Part shown: piece by piece, positions 8,503 to 18,557 of the stretch | Numbering within the stretch: the stretch's first letter is position 1 | Layout: every line of letters begins with the position of its first letter | Assembly: GCF_000963255.1 (NCBI RefSeq) | Contig: NZ_JYOV01000014.1 | Span: forward strand, 62,001 to 126,000 | Length of the DNA stretch: 64,000 bases | Source of the DNA: Streptococcus infantis | GTDB taxonomy: Bacteria > Bacillota > Bacilli > Lactobacillales > Streptococcaceae | Direction: 5' to 3' | Notes under the pieces: generated by a model | Told to the model about the DNA's origin: nothing | Database searches by the model: none | What the model saw: only the letters and a program-made list of their open reading frames with translations | Program-made: the position numbers and the translations under genes

Positions 8503-8531
8503 AGTATAACATACTACTTTGATTAGTGCAA
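8503..8531 (-). promoter_or_regulatory. rplJL promoter
   Basis: TTGCAC (8531-8526), a 17-base spacer and TATACT (8508-8503) on the minus strand, immediately upstream of the L10 leader. Confidence 0.75.
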
Positions 8532-8614
8532 GAGTTTTTTTCTTATTTTTTAAAAAATTTATTTATTTTTTAACCTTATTTCAAGATAATCTCATCAAAA
8601 ATCAATTTTAGTTC

Positions 8615-8643
8615 TTGACTTGTTTGATTTTTTATTGTACTAT
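8615..8643 (+). promoter_or_regulatory. niaX-niaR promoter
   Basis: TTGACT, 17 bases, then TACTAT. Transcription should begin near 8650, inside the palindrome at 8648-8659. Confidence 0.65.
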
Positions 8644-8647
8644 ACAA

Positions 8648-8659
8648 CTGTATATACAG
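8648..8659. promoter_or_regulatory. Palindromic operator, candidate NiaR site
   Basis: CTGTATATACAG is a perfect 12-base palindrome over the expected transcription start of niaX. NiaR repressors act with nicotinic acid as co-repressor, and the regulator is encoded in the same operon, so self-control is likely. The match to a published streptococcal NiaR motif could not be checked. Confidence 0.5.
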
Positions 8660-8675
8660 ATAAAAAGGAGTTATT

Positions 8676-9203
8676 ATGAATACACAAAAGAAAACACAAT
8701 TCATGACCTTAACCGCATTGCTAACAGCTATCGCTATTTTGATTCCTTTGGTGATGCCCTTTAAAATTGTCATTCCTCCCGCTTCCTACACTTTAGGAAG
8801 TCACGTTGCTATTTTTATCGCCATGTTTCTCTCGCCATGGATGGCTATCTTTGTTATTATAGCTTCTAGTTTAGGATTTCTCATGGCTGGGTATCCGATT
8901 GTCATTGTACTTCGCGCCTTTTCCCACATATTCTTTGGAAGTCTGGGTGCTTTCTATCTTCAAAAACATCCTCAAACCTTGGACAATAAGAAATCTTCAT
9001 TGATTTTTAACTTTGTACTTGGTTTGGTTCATGCTATTGCTGAAGTTTTGGCTTGTATGATCTTTTATGCTAGTACTGGAACTGACTTAAAAAATATGTT
9101 CTATGTCTTGTTTGTATTAGTTGGATTTGGTACTATTATCCATAGTATGGTAGACTATTACTTAGCCTTGGCTGTTTATAAAGCATTGAGAAAACGCCGT
9201 TAA
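8676..9203 (+). CDS. niaX: Niacin ECF-type transporter substrate-binding subunit
   Basis: A 175-residue membrane protein with about five or six hydrophobic segments (for example 11-30, 40-58, 60-78, 108-130, 140-165). Size and pattern fit the S component of energy-coupling factor (ECF) transporters, which binds a vitamin and docks onto a shared energising module encoded elsewhere. The NiaX assignment rests on the next gene being the niacin-sensing repressor NiaR, 18 bases downstream. AAAGGAG precedes ATG 8676. A S component for a different vitamin is the main alternative. Confidence 0.78.
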   Translation: MNTQKKTQFMTLTALLTAIAILIPLVMPFKIVIPPASYTLGSHVAIFIAMFLSPWMAIFVIIASSLGFLMAGYPIVIVLRAFSHIFFGSLGAFYLQKHPQTLDNKKSSLIFNFVLGLVHAIAEVLACMIFYASTGTDLKNMFYVLFVLVGFGTIIHSMVDYYLALAVYKALRKRR

Positions 9204-9221
9204 GCGTTAAGAGAGAAGAAT

Positions 9222-9737
9222 ATGACAAAAAATCGAAAAGAAGCCCTTCTACAACTCTTAGAAAAAGCTCAAAAACCTCTAAACGGAAAAAGCTTAGCAG
9301 AACATTTTCATGTCACTCGCCAGATTATCGTTCAGGACATTGCAGTTCTTCGTGCAGACGGTGCTCCGATCTTATCAACCAATCGTGGCTATATCTATAA
9401 AGAGAATAAAACCAATCCTTATGTTCACAGACTGTTTAAAGTTAAGCACGAGATGGAAGAAATAGGTCAAGAACTTCTAGCTATCGTCGATAATGGGGGA
9501 CGTGTTCAAAATACCTTGATTGATCATCCTGTCTACGGAGAAATTGAAACCTTGCTCAAACTCTCTTGTCGTCGTGACGTTCAGCATTTTTTAGAGCAAG
9601 TCGAAAGGTCTGACTTTAGACCACTTTCTGAATTAACAGATGGCGTCCATTATCACCTAGTCGAAGCTGAAAATGAACAAGACCTCCTCTATATCGAGAA
9701 GGCCTTGGATAAGTTAGGTTATTTAGTAAAGGATTAG
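9222..9737 (+). CDS. niaR: Niacin-responsive transcription repressor
   Basis: A 171-residue regulator. Residues 1-60 form an HTH_11 winged helix (LAEHFHVTRQIIVQDIAVLR); residues 70-170 form the 3H domain, named for conserved histidines that bind metal and nicotinate. Candidates are His76, His102 and the pair His143/His145 (GVHYHLVEA). It should repress NAD-precursor uptake or synthesis genes when niacin is plentiful; its own operon carries a palindrome at the transcription start. Its stop overlaps the end of the convergent Nudix gene by four bases. Confidence 0.88.
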   Translation: MTKNRKEALLQLLEKAQKPLNGKSLAEHFHVTRQIIVQDIAVLRADGAPILSTNRGYIYKENKTNPYVHRLFKVKHEMEEIGQELLAIVDNGGRVQNTLIDHPVYGEIETLLKLSCRRDVQHFLEQVERSDFRPLSELTDGVHYHLVEAENEQDLLYIEKALDKLGYLVKD

Positions 9738-10201
9738 AAGGTTTTCTTTTCCCATCCATCTTCTGTACGGTGACGGTAAAAAAATTCTGATTTATCAGGA
9801 GCTTCCATCATCTCCATCAAAGGTAACATATCATAGGCCAGATCCAAATTTGGAATCTGGTCTTTTTGTACCCAGGACACTTCTCCTTCATCCGAAGAAC
9901 GAAGCCTTCCAGAAAACTCAGTCGCCTTATAACAAAAGACAATATAGCGTTCACCCGAATCTAAAGGCCAATTTTTAATGCCGACAAGTTGAGGATTTTG
10001 AATCGTCAGACCTGTTTCCTCGTAAATTTCACGAATAACAGATTCAGCGAATGCTTCTCCATTTTCAACATGACCTCCTGGAAAGGCATAGCCAGACCAG
10101 CGGTTGGTTTCAGGCGATCGATACTGCATAACCACGCGCTGATTTTCAAGGTCTTCTATTAGACAAATATTAGTTAGAATGGTTAATTGTGCTCGAGACA
10201 T
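9734..10201 (-). CDS. Nudix hydrolase (MutT-like)
   Basis: A 155-residue Nudix protein. The box reads GGHVENGEAF...REIYEETGL (about residues 43-64) and contains the metal-binding REIYEE core. Nudix enzymes cut nucleoside diphosphates linked to another group; an 8-oxo-(d)GTP-cleaning role is commonly assigned to such proteins but substrate cannot be read here. I chose ATG 10201 (MSRAQLTIL); the frame opens at a GTG four codons earlier. It is the last of a run of minus-strand genes behind uvrB. Confidence 0.85.
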   Translation of the reverse strand: MSRAQLTILTNICLIEDLENQRVVMQYRSPETNRWSGYAFPGGHVENGEAFAESVIREIYEETGLTIQNPQLVGIKNWPLDSGERYIVFCYKATEFSGRLRSSDEGEVSWVQKDQIPNLDLAYDMLPLMEMMEAPDKSEFFYRHRTEDGWEKKTF

Positions 10202-10223
10202 ACATAGACTCACTTTCTAATGT

Positions 10224-10658
10224 TTAATTTTTTTCTACATACTTAACTTTAGACTTCATAATCAAAGGATTAACTAAGTCATGATATTCATGAATTTCAT
10301 GGAGTAAGAATCCTCTGATGATTCTTATTTCATTTTTTTCCCTAATCACATAGTAGTCTAAATTGATAGGCATAGATGAATCTGGAACCGTGGAGAAAAA
10401 TAAAAATATCATAAACCAGATTATGAGAGCAACGAATCCACTGAGAGCTTGAAAAATCAGATGATGCCATTGAAAGATTCTAGATTTATAAAAGATAGTC
10501 CACGGATGGATAAATAGGGTTAAACAAAGACCAAAGAACCAGAAATTCCACAAGACCGGTGTAAAGGCTAAACCAAAAAGCCCTAAGATAAAATGAAGCA
10601 GTACAAATACCAGGCACAAAAGATAAATAAACCTAAATACAGTTAGATGTTTCATCAT
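10224..10658 (-). CDS. Small membrane protein, unknown function
   Basis: Not recognised. The 144-residue product has three hydrophobic stretches (about 8-30, 34-52 and 64-90) followed by a polar C-terminal part rich in charged residues and histidine (FLLHEIHEYHDLV). The start codon overlaps the stop of the upstream membrane protein, so the two are translationally coupled and may act together. GAGTCAATC gives only a weak ribosome site, in line with coupling. Confidence 0.65.
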   Translation of the reverse strand: MMKHLTVFRFIYLLCLVFVLLHFILGLFGLAFTPVLWNFWFFGLCLTLFIHPWTIFYKSRIFQWHHLIFQALSGFVALIIWFMIFLFFSTVPDSSMPINLDYYVIREKNEIRIIRGFLLHEIHEYHDLVNPLIMKSKVKYVEKN

Positions 10659-11179
10659 GATTGACTCCTTTTCTTTTCAATATATTTCATTACTAGAGTT
10701 ATAATAGATGCCAAACTGAAAAAGATCAGATAAGTTGCAATAGGAAACCAGATGTAGCGGTGATCTAGGGATAAGAGGGGAGGTAAAATTCCTTTACTAT
10801 TTTTCCCGCCAATACCAATAAAGAGATGAACTATTAAACCAATACTATTAAGATAGATAAATAAATCTGCATATCTTTTTATTGTCATCCTTGTCTTAGA
10901 CAAGTCTAGGAACCAATAGTCAAATAATCGATACACCAGACAAAAAAGATTTATATATATTGGAAAACTATAGTTGATATCTCGGTATGGAGACGGAATA
11001 GGAAGAAGTTTAAAAACAAGGGTAACACCTAGTCCTATTCCTAAGATGAGAGCAAGGATCAGGAAAAAACCTATAATTTTATGAGAATCTAGCCAAAGCT
11101 GAAAACTTTCTTTTCTTGGGTGATTCTTTTTTGTATTTGACTTTCTTTTGTTACTTTGATTTGATTGTATTTTTCCCAT
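10655..11179 (-). CDS. Membrane protein, unknown function (intact member of tandem pair)
   Basis: A 174-residue protein with a basic, Ser/Asn/Lys-rich N terminus (about residues 1-25) and four likely membrane segments (about 35-55, 70-90, 105-122 and 135-160). Motifs shared with the adjacent broken copy are SPYR[DE][IL]xYSFP and LDxRYIWFP. The frame opens at a TTG at 11206, but ATG 11179 with an A/G-rich ribosome site is preferred. The function is unknown. It couples to the next membrane protein through an overlapping stop/start. Confidence 0.65.
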   Translation of the reverse strand: MGKIQSNQSNKRKSNTKKNHPRKESFQLWLDSHKIIGFFLILALILGIGLGVTLVFKLLPIPSPYRDINYSFPIYINLFCLVYRLFDYWFLDLSKTRMTIKRYADLFIYLNSIGLIVHLFIGIGGKNSKGILPPLLSLDHRYIWFPIATYLIFFSLASIITLVMKYIEKKRSQS

Positions 11180-11706
11180 TTTCTTCTTTTCTCTTTTTCT
11201 TTTCAATATACTTGGAAATTATAATTGTCACAATAGGCACTAGAAAGAAAATGAAATAAGTAAGAGTGGAAACCAGATGTAGCGATAGTCTAATGCCCAT
11301 ATCGGAAGTAATCTTGTTCCTCTTTTAGAGGTCATCCCAATCGTTAACTGGAATACACAAGCAATTCCGTTAGGATATAAAAACACTTCTGCAAAATTTC
11401 GCAAGGAAATCCAGTCTTTCCTAAAGGTACGAAGAAAAGAATGATAAGATGCATTCACCAATACAAAAAGATTTAAAAAAGTGGAAAACTATAATGCAGT
11501 TCCCGATAGGGACTTGAAATAAGGGTTGTTCCGTACAATAGATATAATATTCCTAGAGCAGAAAAGAACAGAACGCTTGCATCAAGGATCCAGGCAATTG
11601 TTGAATGTTGCACAAACCACAGATTCATGCGGTCTAGTAGACCAATCTTTCGCTTTGATTTCTGGTGTTTTTTTAATGTTTTCTGTCTCTTACTTTTTTG
11701 TTTCAT
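11151..11706 (-). pseudogene. Frameshifted paralogue of the 10655-11179 membrane protein
   Basis: The frame 11706-11473 ends in HYSFPLF-stop, and 11461-11240 resumes in another frame; together they align with the intact downstream neighbour (SPYRELHYSFP against SPYRDINYSFP; LDYRYIWFP against LDHRYIWFP). One extra T in the TTTTTT run near 11479 would restore PLFLNLFVLVNA, parallel to PIYINLFCLVYR. A second shift near 11270 would restore LTYFIFFLVPIVTIIISKYIEKK, parallel to the neighbour's end. The restored gene would end at 11151, within the start of the intact copy. Either a decaying duplicate or, less likely, phase variation. Confidence 0.75.
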
Positions 11707-12329
11707 GATAGTTTTTTAACTTCTTCTGCTACTTTTTGGAGATGCTTTTCACGCATACTTGTTGTATTCACATCCCGTCCAACTTCACCTAGTACGCACA
11801 CGCGCTTAGTTTTAATTCCACAGTGATTCAAGACCGCATTTTTCAAAACAGAGATGCCATAGCTATCTGGAATGTTGATAGGACCCGAAAAGATTTTATA
11901 CCACCAAGTGGGCGCCATGGAGGTTGCGTAAATACTGGCTGTTTTCCCTTTTAATAACTTTTTAAACTGCTTGCCTCTTAGATAATTCCAGATAAAACTT
12001 CCCTGGTCATTGGCAGAGTAGGCAATCCCAGGTGTGAAGACACGATCAATCCAGCCTTTCATGAGGCTAGGCATACTACTCCACCAGATAGGATAAATAA
12101 AGATGAAATGATCTGCCCATTGGATTAATTGCTGAGAATGAAGGATAAAAGAATCTTCTTCCATACGTTTTCGATAACCATAACGTAAAACAGGATCAAA
12201 ATCTTCTTCATTAAGACTGATGACTTCAAGTTCATGGTGACTTAAATCAATATTATCTACAATGGTTTGAAAAATGGCTTGACAGTAACTTTCCTTATCC
12301 GGGTGTCCATTGATGACTAGAATTTTCAT
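11703..12329 (-). CDS. NAD(P)H dehydrogenase (quinone)-like flavodoxin-fold oxidoreductase
   Basis: A 208-residue protein of the MdaB/KefF/NQO1 flavodoxin_2 family. It shows the ILVINGHPDKESYCQAIF flavin loop at the N terminus and IYPIWWSSMPSLMKGWIDRVF around residues 75-100, the typical YPxWW...P...K motif. The family reduces quinones by two electrons with NAD(P)H and FAD/FMN. GGAGTAGACGA precedes ATG 12329. The stop overlaps the start of the broken membrane protein gene. Physiological substrate unknown. Confidence 0.85.
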   Translation of the reverse strand: MKILVINGHPDKESYCQAIFQTIVDNIDLSHHELEVISLNEEDFDPVLRYGYRKRMEEDSFILHSQQLIQWADHFIFIYPIWWSSMPSLMKGWIDRVFTPGIAYSANDQGSFIWNYLRGKQFKKLLKGKTASIYATSMAPTWWYKIFSGPINIPDSYGISVLKNAVLNHCGIKTKRVCVLGEVGRDVNTTSMREKHLQKVAEEVKKLS

Positions 12330-12423
12330 TCGTCTACTCCTTCATCTCTTTGTTTCATTCTATCTATTTCACATTTTATACTTGATTAGTTAATAATGGT
12401 TCAAAGATTGATAGATACGTCCT

Positions 12424-12921
12424 TTAGGAATTTTTATTTGAAGAACACATCATCCTCAATTCCTTAACAGGTTTTCCAAGGTCAAGTATTTTTTCTTGGC
12501 CATCAAAAGTAAAACCCATTTTTTGATAGAAAGCAATGGCTCGCTTATTATCTTTCAATACCCATAAATAAACTTCAGAGAAATGATCGAGAGCAACAAA
12601 TGCAGCATGCATTAACTGTTCACTCACACCTTTTCCATAGTAATCTTTTAAAACATATAAGGCAATGACTTCACCAGCTTGAATAGTCTCATCACGAAAA
12701 TTTCCATAGCTGATAAATCCAACGACCTGCTTTCCATCCATAGCAATCAAGGTATTTTCTGGATATTTTTGACTAAAGAATCGACATCTTTCTAATGTCA
12801 TCGTCTCCTGAAATTCCGCGGGTAAAAGATCGTCATAAGCCTCTCTCCACGTTTGCCAGTGAACGAGGGACTTACCTTCTATCTCTTCAGGAGTTTCCAT
12901 TGTTTTAATGATAATCTTCAT
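12424..12921 (-). CDS. GNAT family N-acetyltransferase
   Basis: A 165-residue single-domain GNAT protein. The acetyl-CoA-binding region is IALYVLKDYYGKGVSEQLM (about residues 86-104; R/QxxGxG/A-type loop) and the C-terminal WVLKDNKRAIAFYQKMGFTFDG is the standard end motif. The substrate cannot be told. It begins 15 bases after the uvrB stop and is probably cotranscribed with it. Confidence 0.85.
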   Translation of the reverse strand: MKIIIKTMETPEEIEGKSLVHWQTWREAYDDLLPAEFQETMTLERCRFFSQKYPENTLIAMDGKQVVGFISYGNFRDETIQAGEVIALYVLKDYYGKGVSEQLMHAAFVALDHFSEVYLWVLKDNKRAIAFYQKMGFTFDGQEKILDLGKPVKELRMMCSSNKNS

Positions 12922-12935
12922 TCGCTTTATCCCAT

Positions 12936-14924
12936 CTAATCCAAAGCCTTGACTTCCAACATCATGTCACGGATTTGAGCAGCTAACTCGAAATCAAGCA
13001 CTTCGACGGCTTCTTGCATTTGTTTTTCCAGTTTCTTGACTAGTTCTTTGCGTTCTTGTTTATTGAGGCTATTGATATCAACTTCCTTGTCCTCTTCTTT
13101 AGCCACAGTTTTTGTGACAGAGATAAGGTCACGGATTTCCTTCTTAATAGTTTGTGGGACAATGCCGTGTTCTTCATTATAAGCCATCTGGATTTTACGA
13201 CGGCGAGCTGTTTCATCAATGGCTTTTTGCATAGATTGAGTCATAGTATCAGCATACATAATAACATGACCTTCACTATTACGGGCAGCACGACCGATGG
13301 TTTGGATCAGGCCACGTTCATTACGGAGGAAACCTTCCTTGTCAGCATCAAGAATGGCAACCAAACTTACCTCTGGTACGTCAATCCCTTCGCGAAGGAG
13401 GTTGATTCCAACCAAGACATCAAAGACTCCTAATCGTAAATCTCTAATAATCTCTGTCCGCTCTAAAGTCTTGATATCCGAGTGCATGTACTTGACTTTG
13501 ATGCCCATTTCTTTGAAATAGTCAGTCAAGTCTTCTGCCATTTTCTTGGTCAAAGTAGTAATAAAGGTACGTTCATTCTTTTCAACACGGGCATTGATTT
13601 CACCCAAAAGATCATCAATCTGTCCCATTGTTGGGCGAACTTCCACTTCTGGGTCCAAAAGACCAGTGGGACGGATAATCTGCTCAATCACGGTGTCCGT
13701 TTGTTCCATCTCGTAATCACCTGGCGTCGCTGAAACATAGACAATCTGGTGGACATGACTTTCAAACTCTTCACGACGAAGGGGACGGTTGTCCAAAGCA
13801 GACGGCAAACGGAACCCGTAGTTAACCAACATTTCCTTACGTGAACGGTCACCATTATACATTCCTTTGATTTGCCCCATGGTCATATGGCTCTCGTCAA
13901 TCATAATCAGAAAATCATCAGGGAAAAAGTCAAGAAGGGTGTACGGAGGCTCCCCTTCGCTTCGTCCATCCATGTGACGTGAGTAGTTTTCGACACCATT
14001 GGTATAACCCATCTCACGTAGCATCTCAATATCGTACTCTGTCCGTTGTTTCAAGCGTTGCGCTTCGAGGAGTTTACCTTCTTTTTCAAAGATAGCTAAC
14101 TGCTCCTCCAATTCAGCCTGAATCTTAGCAATAGCTACTTCCATGTGGTCATCATTGGTCACAAAGTGAGTCGCTGGGAAAATCGCTAAATGATCCACTT
14201 CACCAAGAACCTGACCGGTCAAAGCTTCAACTTCACGGATACGATCAATTTCGTCTCCGAAAAATTCTACTCGAAAAGCATGTTCATCTCGGGAAGCTGG
14301 AAAAATCTCTACCACATCCCCACGCACACGAAATCTTCCGCGTTGGAAATCAATATCATTGCGTTCAAACTGGATATCCACCAAGTCATTAAGAAGTTTA
14401 TCACGGGAAATTTCAAGACCTGGACGCAGACTCACGACACTATCAGCGTATTCCTTGGGCGAACCCAGACCGTAAATACAAGAGACGGAAGCTACGACAA
14501 TAACATCATTACGCTCCAGAAGGGCTGAAGTCGCAGAGTGGCGAAGCTTGTCAATCTCATCATTAACAGAACTATCTTTTTCTATATAGGTATCGCTCGA
14601 TGGAACATAAGCTTCAGGCTGGTAATAGTCATAGTAAGATACAAAATACTCGACTGCATTCTCTGGGAAAAATTCCTTAAATTCTCCATAGAGCTGACCT
14701 GCAAGAGTTTTGTTATGGGCGATGACCAAGGTTGGTTTATTGACTTGAGCAATCACTTGACTCATGGTATAGGTCTTCCCTGTACCAGTCGCCCCCATCA
14801 GGATTTGGGCCTTTTCTCCACCTTCGATATTATCCACCAACTGCTCGATAGCTTGAGGTTGATCTCCTGATGGTTGGTATTTGGATACCAGTTTAAATTT
14901 GTTGTCTGTAATTCGATTTATCAT
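12936..14924 (-). CDS. uvrB: Excinuclease ABC subunit B
   Basis: A 662-residue nucleotide excision repair helicase that verifies damage handed over by UvrA and recruits UvrC. Visible parts: Walker A GATGTGKT near residue 40, the damage-probing beta-hairpin [23 protein letters not shown] near residue 90, the DE-box [12 protein letters not shown], motif [11 protein letters not shown], and a C-terminal UVR domain ([22 protein letters not shown]). ATG 14924 ([10 protein letters not shown]) with GAGGCTTTT upstream is preferred to an in-frame start at 14939. No SOS box was seen. Confidence 0.98.
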   Translation of the reverse strand: MINRITDNKFKLVSKYQPSGDQPQAIEQLVDNIEGGEKAQILMGATGTGKTYTMSQVIAQVNKPTLVIAHNKTLAGQLYGEFKEFFPENAVEYFVSYYDYYQPEAYVPSSDTYIEKDSSVNDEIDKLRHSATSALLERNDVIVVASVSCIYGLGSPKEYADSVVSLRPGLEISRDKLLNDLVDIQFERNDIDFQRGRFRVRGDVVEIFPASRDEHAFRVEFFGDEIDRIREVEALTGQVLGEVDHLAIFPATHFVTNDDHMEVAIAKIQAELEEQLAIFEKEGKLLEAQRLKQRTEYDIEMLREMGYTNGVENYSRHMDGRSEGEPPYTLLDFFPDDFLIMIDESHMTMGQIKGMYNGDRSRKEMLVNYGFRLPSALDNRPLRREEFESHVHQIVYVSATPGDYEMEQTDTVIEQIIRPTGLLDPEVEVRPTMGQIDDLLGEINARVEKNERTFITTLTKKMAEDLTDYFKEMGIKVKYMHSDIKTLERTEIIRDLRLGVFDVLVGINLLREGIDVPEVSLVAILDADKEGFLRNERGLIQTIGRAARNSEGHVIMYADTMTQSMQKAIDETARRRKIQMAYNEEHGIVPQTIKKEIRDLISVTKTVAKEEDKEVDINSLNKQERKELVKKLEKQMQEAVEVLDFELAAQIRDMMLEVKALD

Positions 14925-15046
14925 AAAAGCCTCATACACATATTCTATCCTTCTATTTTACCATAAAAAAGTAAGACTTACTGCTTCTCAACTTTTGAAC
15001 AGCCCTAAAACGATGTCACATCTTCTTACATCAAAACACTAAATAT

Positions 15047-15075
15047 TTGCCAACTTTTTTATTTTCTGCTATAAT
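15047..15075 (+). promoter_or_regulatory. glnPH-glnQ promoter
   Basis: TTGCCA, a 17-base spacer and a perfect TATAAT, 30 bases before the start codon. Confidence 0.8.
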
Positions 15076-15104
15076 GGGTAAATATTCTAAAAAGGAGACT
15101 AAAC

Positions 15105-17279
15105 ATGAAGAAAAAAATCCTTGCATTTTTATTATTTTTATTTCCCTTATTCTCTTTAGGCTATGTTAATGCGGACACTATCAAGATTGTTAGTGATACT
15201 GCTTATGCACCCTTTGAGTTTAAAGATACAGACCAGACTTATAAAGGAATTGATGTCGACATCATCAATAAAGTCGCTAAGATAAAAGGATGGAATATCC
15301 AAATGTCTTATCCAGGATTTGATGCTGCTGTCAATGCGGTCCAAGCAGGGCAAGCAGATGCAATCATGGCTGGTATGACAAAAACCAAAGAACGTGAAAA
15401 CGTCTTTACCATGTCTGATACATACTATGATACAAAAGTTGTCATCGCAACGACTAAGTCTAACAAAATCACTAAGTATGAAGAACTCAGTGGTAAAACT
15501 GTTGGTGTTAAAAACGGTACTGCCGCACAACGTTTCCTAGAAAGTATCAAAGATAAATATGGTTTCACTATCAAAACCTTTGATACTGGTGATTTGATGA
15601 ATAACAGTCTCAGTACAGGTGCTGTAAATGCCATCATGGATGACAAACCAGTTATCGAGTACGCTATTAACCAAGGGCAAGATCTCAGTATCAACATGGA
15701 CGGAGAAGCCGTTGGAAGCTTTGCTTTTGGAGTTAAAAAAGATAGCAAGTACGAATACCTAGTTACAGAATTTAACGAAGCTTTAGCACAGATGAAAAAA
15801 GATGGTAGCTTGGACAAAATTATCAATAAATGGACAAGTTCTTCTAAAACTAGTTCACAAGTAACTTCTCTCACTTCTACTACAAGCGCAGGTCAAAAAG
15901 CTACTCCAGTCAAATCAAAATACGTTATCGCAAGTGATTCTTCATTTGCACCATTCGTTTTCCAAAACTCAAGCAACCAGTACACTGGTATTGATATGGA
16001 CTTAATCAAAGCTATTGCCGAAGACCAAGGTTTTGAAATTGAAATCACCAACCCAGGTTTTGACGCTGCTATTAACGCAGTTCAATCTGGTCAAGCTGAT
16101 GGTATGATTGCTGGTATGTCTGTTACAGACGCTCGTAAAGAAACCTTTGATTTCTCTGATTCTTACTATACAGCTAATACTATTCTTGGAGTTAAGGAAT
16201 CAAGTACCATTTCTTCTTATGAAGATTTGAATGGTAAAACCGTTGGTGTAAAAAACGGTACTGCTTCTCAAACCTTCCTAACTGAAAATCAAAGCAAATA
16301 TGGTTATAAAATTAAAACCTTTGCAGACGGTTCATCTATGTATGACAGCTTGAACACAGGTTCAATTGACGCTGTGATGGATGACGAACCAGTTCTTAAA
16401 TACTCTATCAGCCAAGGTCAAAAATTAAAAACACCAATCGAAGGTACTCCAATCGGTGAAACTGCTTTTGCAGTCAAAAAGGGAAGCAATCCTGAATTGA
16501 TTGAAATGTTCAACAACGGTCTTGCAAATCTTAAAGCAAGCGGTGAGTTCCAAAAGATTCTTGATAAATACCTTGCAACTGATTCAACAAGTGAATCATC
16601 AACTGTTGACGAAACTACTATCTTGGGCTTGTTGAAAAATAACTACAAACAACTTCTAAGTGGACTTGGAATTACCCTTTCTCTAGCTTTGATTTCCTTT
16701 GCAATTGCGATTGTTATCGGAATTATCTTTGGTATGTTTAGCGTTAGTCCTTATAAATCACTTCGTCTTATTTCAGAAATCTTTGTCGATGTGATTCGTG
16801 GTATTCCATTGATGATTCTTGCTGCCTTTATCTTCTGGGGAGTTCCTAACTTTATTGAATCTCTTACAGGCCAACAGAGTCCAATCAATGACTTTGTCGC
16901 TGGTACAATCGCCCTCTCCCTAAACTCAGCCGCTTATATCGCTGAAATTGTACGTGGTGGTATTAAGGCTGTTCCTATCGGACAAATGGAAGCTAGTCGA
17001 AGCCTTGGTATCTCTTACAGTAAAACCATGCGTAAGATTGTCTTGCCACAAGCAACCAAACTTATGCTTCCAAACTTCGTCAACCAATTTGTCATCGCTT
17101 TGAAAGATACAACTATCGTATCTGCAATCGGTTTGGTCGAACTCTTCCAGACTGGTAAGATTATCATTGCTCGTAACTACCAAAGTTTCAAAATGTATGC
17201 AATTCTCGCAGTCTTCTATCTTGTGATTATCACTCTTCTTACTAGACTTGCAAAACGCTTAGAAAAGAGGATTCAATAA
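15105..17279 (+). CDS. glnP: Glutamine ABC transporter, fused double substrate-binding/permease protein
   Basis: A 724-residue fusion: signal peptide (1-23), two tandem family-3 binding domains (about 24-245 and 270-490) joined by Ser/Thr-rich linkers, and a HisM-type permease domain (about 510-724) with the EAA-like loop [22 protein letters not shown]. Both binding domains repeat the same signatures (PGFDAA[VI]NAVQ[AS]GQAD and [11 protein letters not shown]). In the Lactococcus homologue the two domains bind asparagine/glutamine and glutamine/glutamate. Two chains should pair with a GlnQ dimer. AAAGGAG precedes ATG 15105; the stop overlaps the glnQ start by one base. Confidence 0.93.
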   Translation: MKKKILAFLLFLFPLFSLGYVNADTIKIVSDTAYAPFEFKDTDQTYKGIDVDIINKVAKIKGWNIQMSYPGFDAAVNAVQAGQADAIMAGMTKTKERENVFTMSDTYYDTKVVIATTKSNKITKYEELSGKTVGVKNGTAAQRFLESIKDKYGFTIKTFDTGDLMNNSLSTGAVNAIMDDKPVIEYAINQGQDLSINMDGEAVGSFAFGVKKDSKYEYLVTEFNEALAQMKKDGSLDKIINKWTSSSKTSSQVTSLTSTTSAGQKATPVKSKYVIASDSSFAPFVFQNSSNQYTGIDMDLIKAIAEDQGFEIEITNPGFDAAINAVQSGQADGMIAGMSVTDARKETFDFSDSYYTANTILGVKESSTISSYEDLNGKTVGVKNGTASQTFLTENQSKYGYKIKTFADGSSMYDSLNTGSIDAVMDDEPVLKYSISQGQKLKTPIEGTPIGETAFAVKKGSNPELIEMFNNGLANLKASGEFQKILDKYLATDSTSESSTVDETTILGLLKNNYKQLLSGLGITLSLALISFAIAIVIGIIFGMFSVSPYKSLRLISEIFVDVIRGIPLMILAAFIFWGVPNFIESLTGQQSPINDFVAGTIALSLNSAAYIAEIVRGGIKAVPIGQMEASRSLGISYSKTMRKIVLPQATKLMLPNFVNQFVIALKDTTIVSAIGLVELFQTGKIIIARNYQSFKMYAILAVFYLVIITLLTRLAKRLEKRIQ

Positions 17280-18019
17280 TGGCTAAATTAAAAATCGATG
17301 TCGATAATTTACATAAACAATATGGTAAAAACAAAGTCCTTAAAGGGATTTCAGCAAAATTCTATGAAGGAGATGTTGTTTGTATCATTGGACCTTCTGG
17401 TTCAGGTAAATCAACTTTCTTGCGTAGCTTGAATCTCCTTGAGGAAGGTACAAAAGGTCATATCACAGTTAATGGTTATGACTTGACGGATAAAGCAACC
17501 AACGTGGACCACGTTCGTGAAAATATCGGAATGGTGTTCCAGCACTTCAATCTTTTCCCACACATGACGGTATTGGAAAATATCACTTTCGCACCAGTAG
17601 AGCATAAGTTGATGACTAAGGCCGAAGCTGAAAAATTGGGAATGGAACTCCTTGAAAAAGTTGGATTGGCTGATAAGGCTAATGCTAATCCTGAAAGCCT
17701 ATCAGGTGGTCAAAAACAGCGTGTGGCCATCGCTCGCGGCCTAGCCATGAACCCTGATATCATGCTCTTTGACGAACCAACTTCTGCCCTTGACCCTGAG
17801 ATGGTCGGCGACGTTCTTAACGTTATGAAGGAATTGGCCGAACAAGGCATGACCATGATCATCGTAACCCACGAAATGGGATTCGCCCGCAAGGTTGCCA
17901 ATCGAGTTATCTTTACTGCAGATGGTGAATTCCTTGAGGACGGTACACCTGACCAAATCTTTGATAACCCACAACATCCGCGTCTTAAAGAATTTTTAGA
18001 CAAGGTTCTAAACACCTAG
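17279..18019 (+). CDS. glnQ: Glutamine ABC transporter ATP-binding protein
   Basis: A 246-residue ATPase for the fused permease upstream. Walker [10 protein letters not shown] (about 39-47), Q-loop [10 protein letters not shown], signature LSGGQKQR, Walker [15 protein letters not shown] and the switch histidine in VTHEMGFA are intact. The start codon shares its A with the glnP stop (TAATG), so translation is coupled. It is the last gene of the operon, followed by a hairpin at 18050-18097. Confidence 0.95.
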   Translation: MAKLKIDVDNLHKQYGKNKVLKGISAKFYEGDVVCIIGPSGSGKSTFLRSLNLLEEGTKGHITVNGYDLTDKATNVDHVRENIGMVFQHFNLFPHMTVLENITFAPVEHKLMTKAEAEKLGMELLEKVGLADKANANPESLSGGQKQRVAIARGLAMNPDIMLFDEPTSALDPEMVGDVLNVMKELAEQGMTMIIVTHEMGFARKVANRVIFTADGEFLEDGTPDQIFDNPQHPRLKEFLDKVLNT

Positions 18020-18049
18020 AAGAAGTTAGGCAAAAAGTCTTTATAATCA

Positions 18050-18097
18050 AAAAAACGCATTGTATCAGGTATTAAAAACTTGATATTATGCGTTTTA
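18050..18097 (+). terminator. Terminator of glnP-glnQ
   Basis: AAAACGCAT and TATCA on the left pair with TTGATA and ATGCGTTTT on the right. The stem ends in a T-rich stretch, 30 bases after the glnQ stop. Confidence 0.65.
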
Positions 18098-18127
18098 TTG
18101 TGGAAAGATTTACTTCGGTTTCTCCTA

Positions 18128-18411
18128 ATACTCAATGAAAATCAAAGAGCAAACTAGGAAGCTACCGCAGGTTGCTCAAAGCACTGCTTTGAGGTTGTAG
18201 ATAGAATTGATGAAGTCAGCTCAAAGCACTGCTTTGAGGTTGTAGATAGAACTGATGAAGTCAGCTCAAAACACTGTTTTAAGGTTGTAGATGGAACTGA
18301 TGAAGTCAGCTCAAAACACTGTTTTGAGGTTGTAAATAGAACTGACGAAGTCAGTAACATATATACGGTAAGGCGACGCTGACGTGGTTTGAAGAGATTT
18401 TCGAAGAGTAT
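18128..18411 (-). repeat. BOX element 1 (A1-B4-C1, minus orientation)
   Basis: A streptococcal BOX repeat. Read along the plus strand it is boxC (18128-18173), four 45-base boxB units (18174-18218, 18219-18263, 18264-18308, 18309-18353) and boxA (18354-18411, 58 bases). boxA contains a close match to the BOX-A1R primer sequence (TACGGTAAGGCGACGCTGACG). Each boxB holds a CAAAGCACTGCTTTG or CAAAACACTGTTTTG palindrome. It lies between the glnQ terminator and the zwf promoter. Confidence 0.93.
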
Positions 18412-18457
18412 GAAATTAAGTTTATGCCCAGACTCTTAATATAGACGTATTGGATTT

Positions 18458-18486
18458 TTGGATTTTTTAGAAAATTATGATAAAAT
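18458..18486 (+). promoter_or_regulatory. zwf promoter
   Basis: TTGGAT, 17 bases, TAAAAT. It begins 46 bases after the end of BOX element 1. The roughly 70-base leader carries no feature I recognise. Confidence 0.5.
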
Positions 18487-18557
18487 AAGGGATATGAAAA
18501 ATGGGGATTCCTCATGCCTAGTTTAACTAGGAAACAAAATAGAAATTAGGTAGCTAG

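Noticed and set aside
18154..18360. Open frame on the minus strand with 15-residue protein repeats
   Set aside because: It lies within BOX element 1. The 45-base boxB period is a multiple of three, so frames stay open by chance; no ribosome site.
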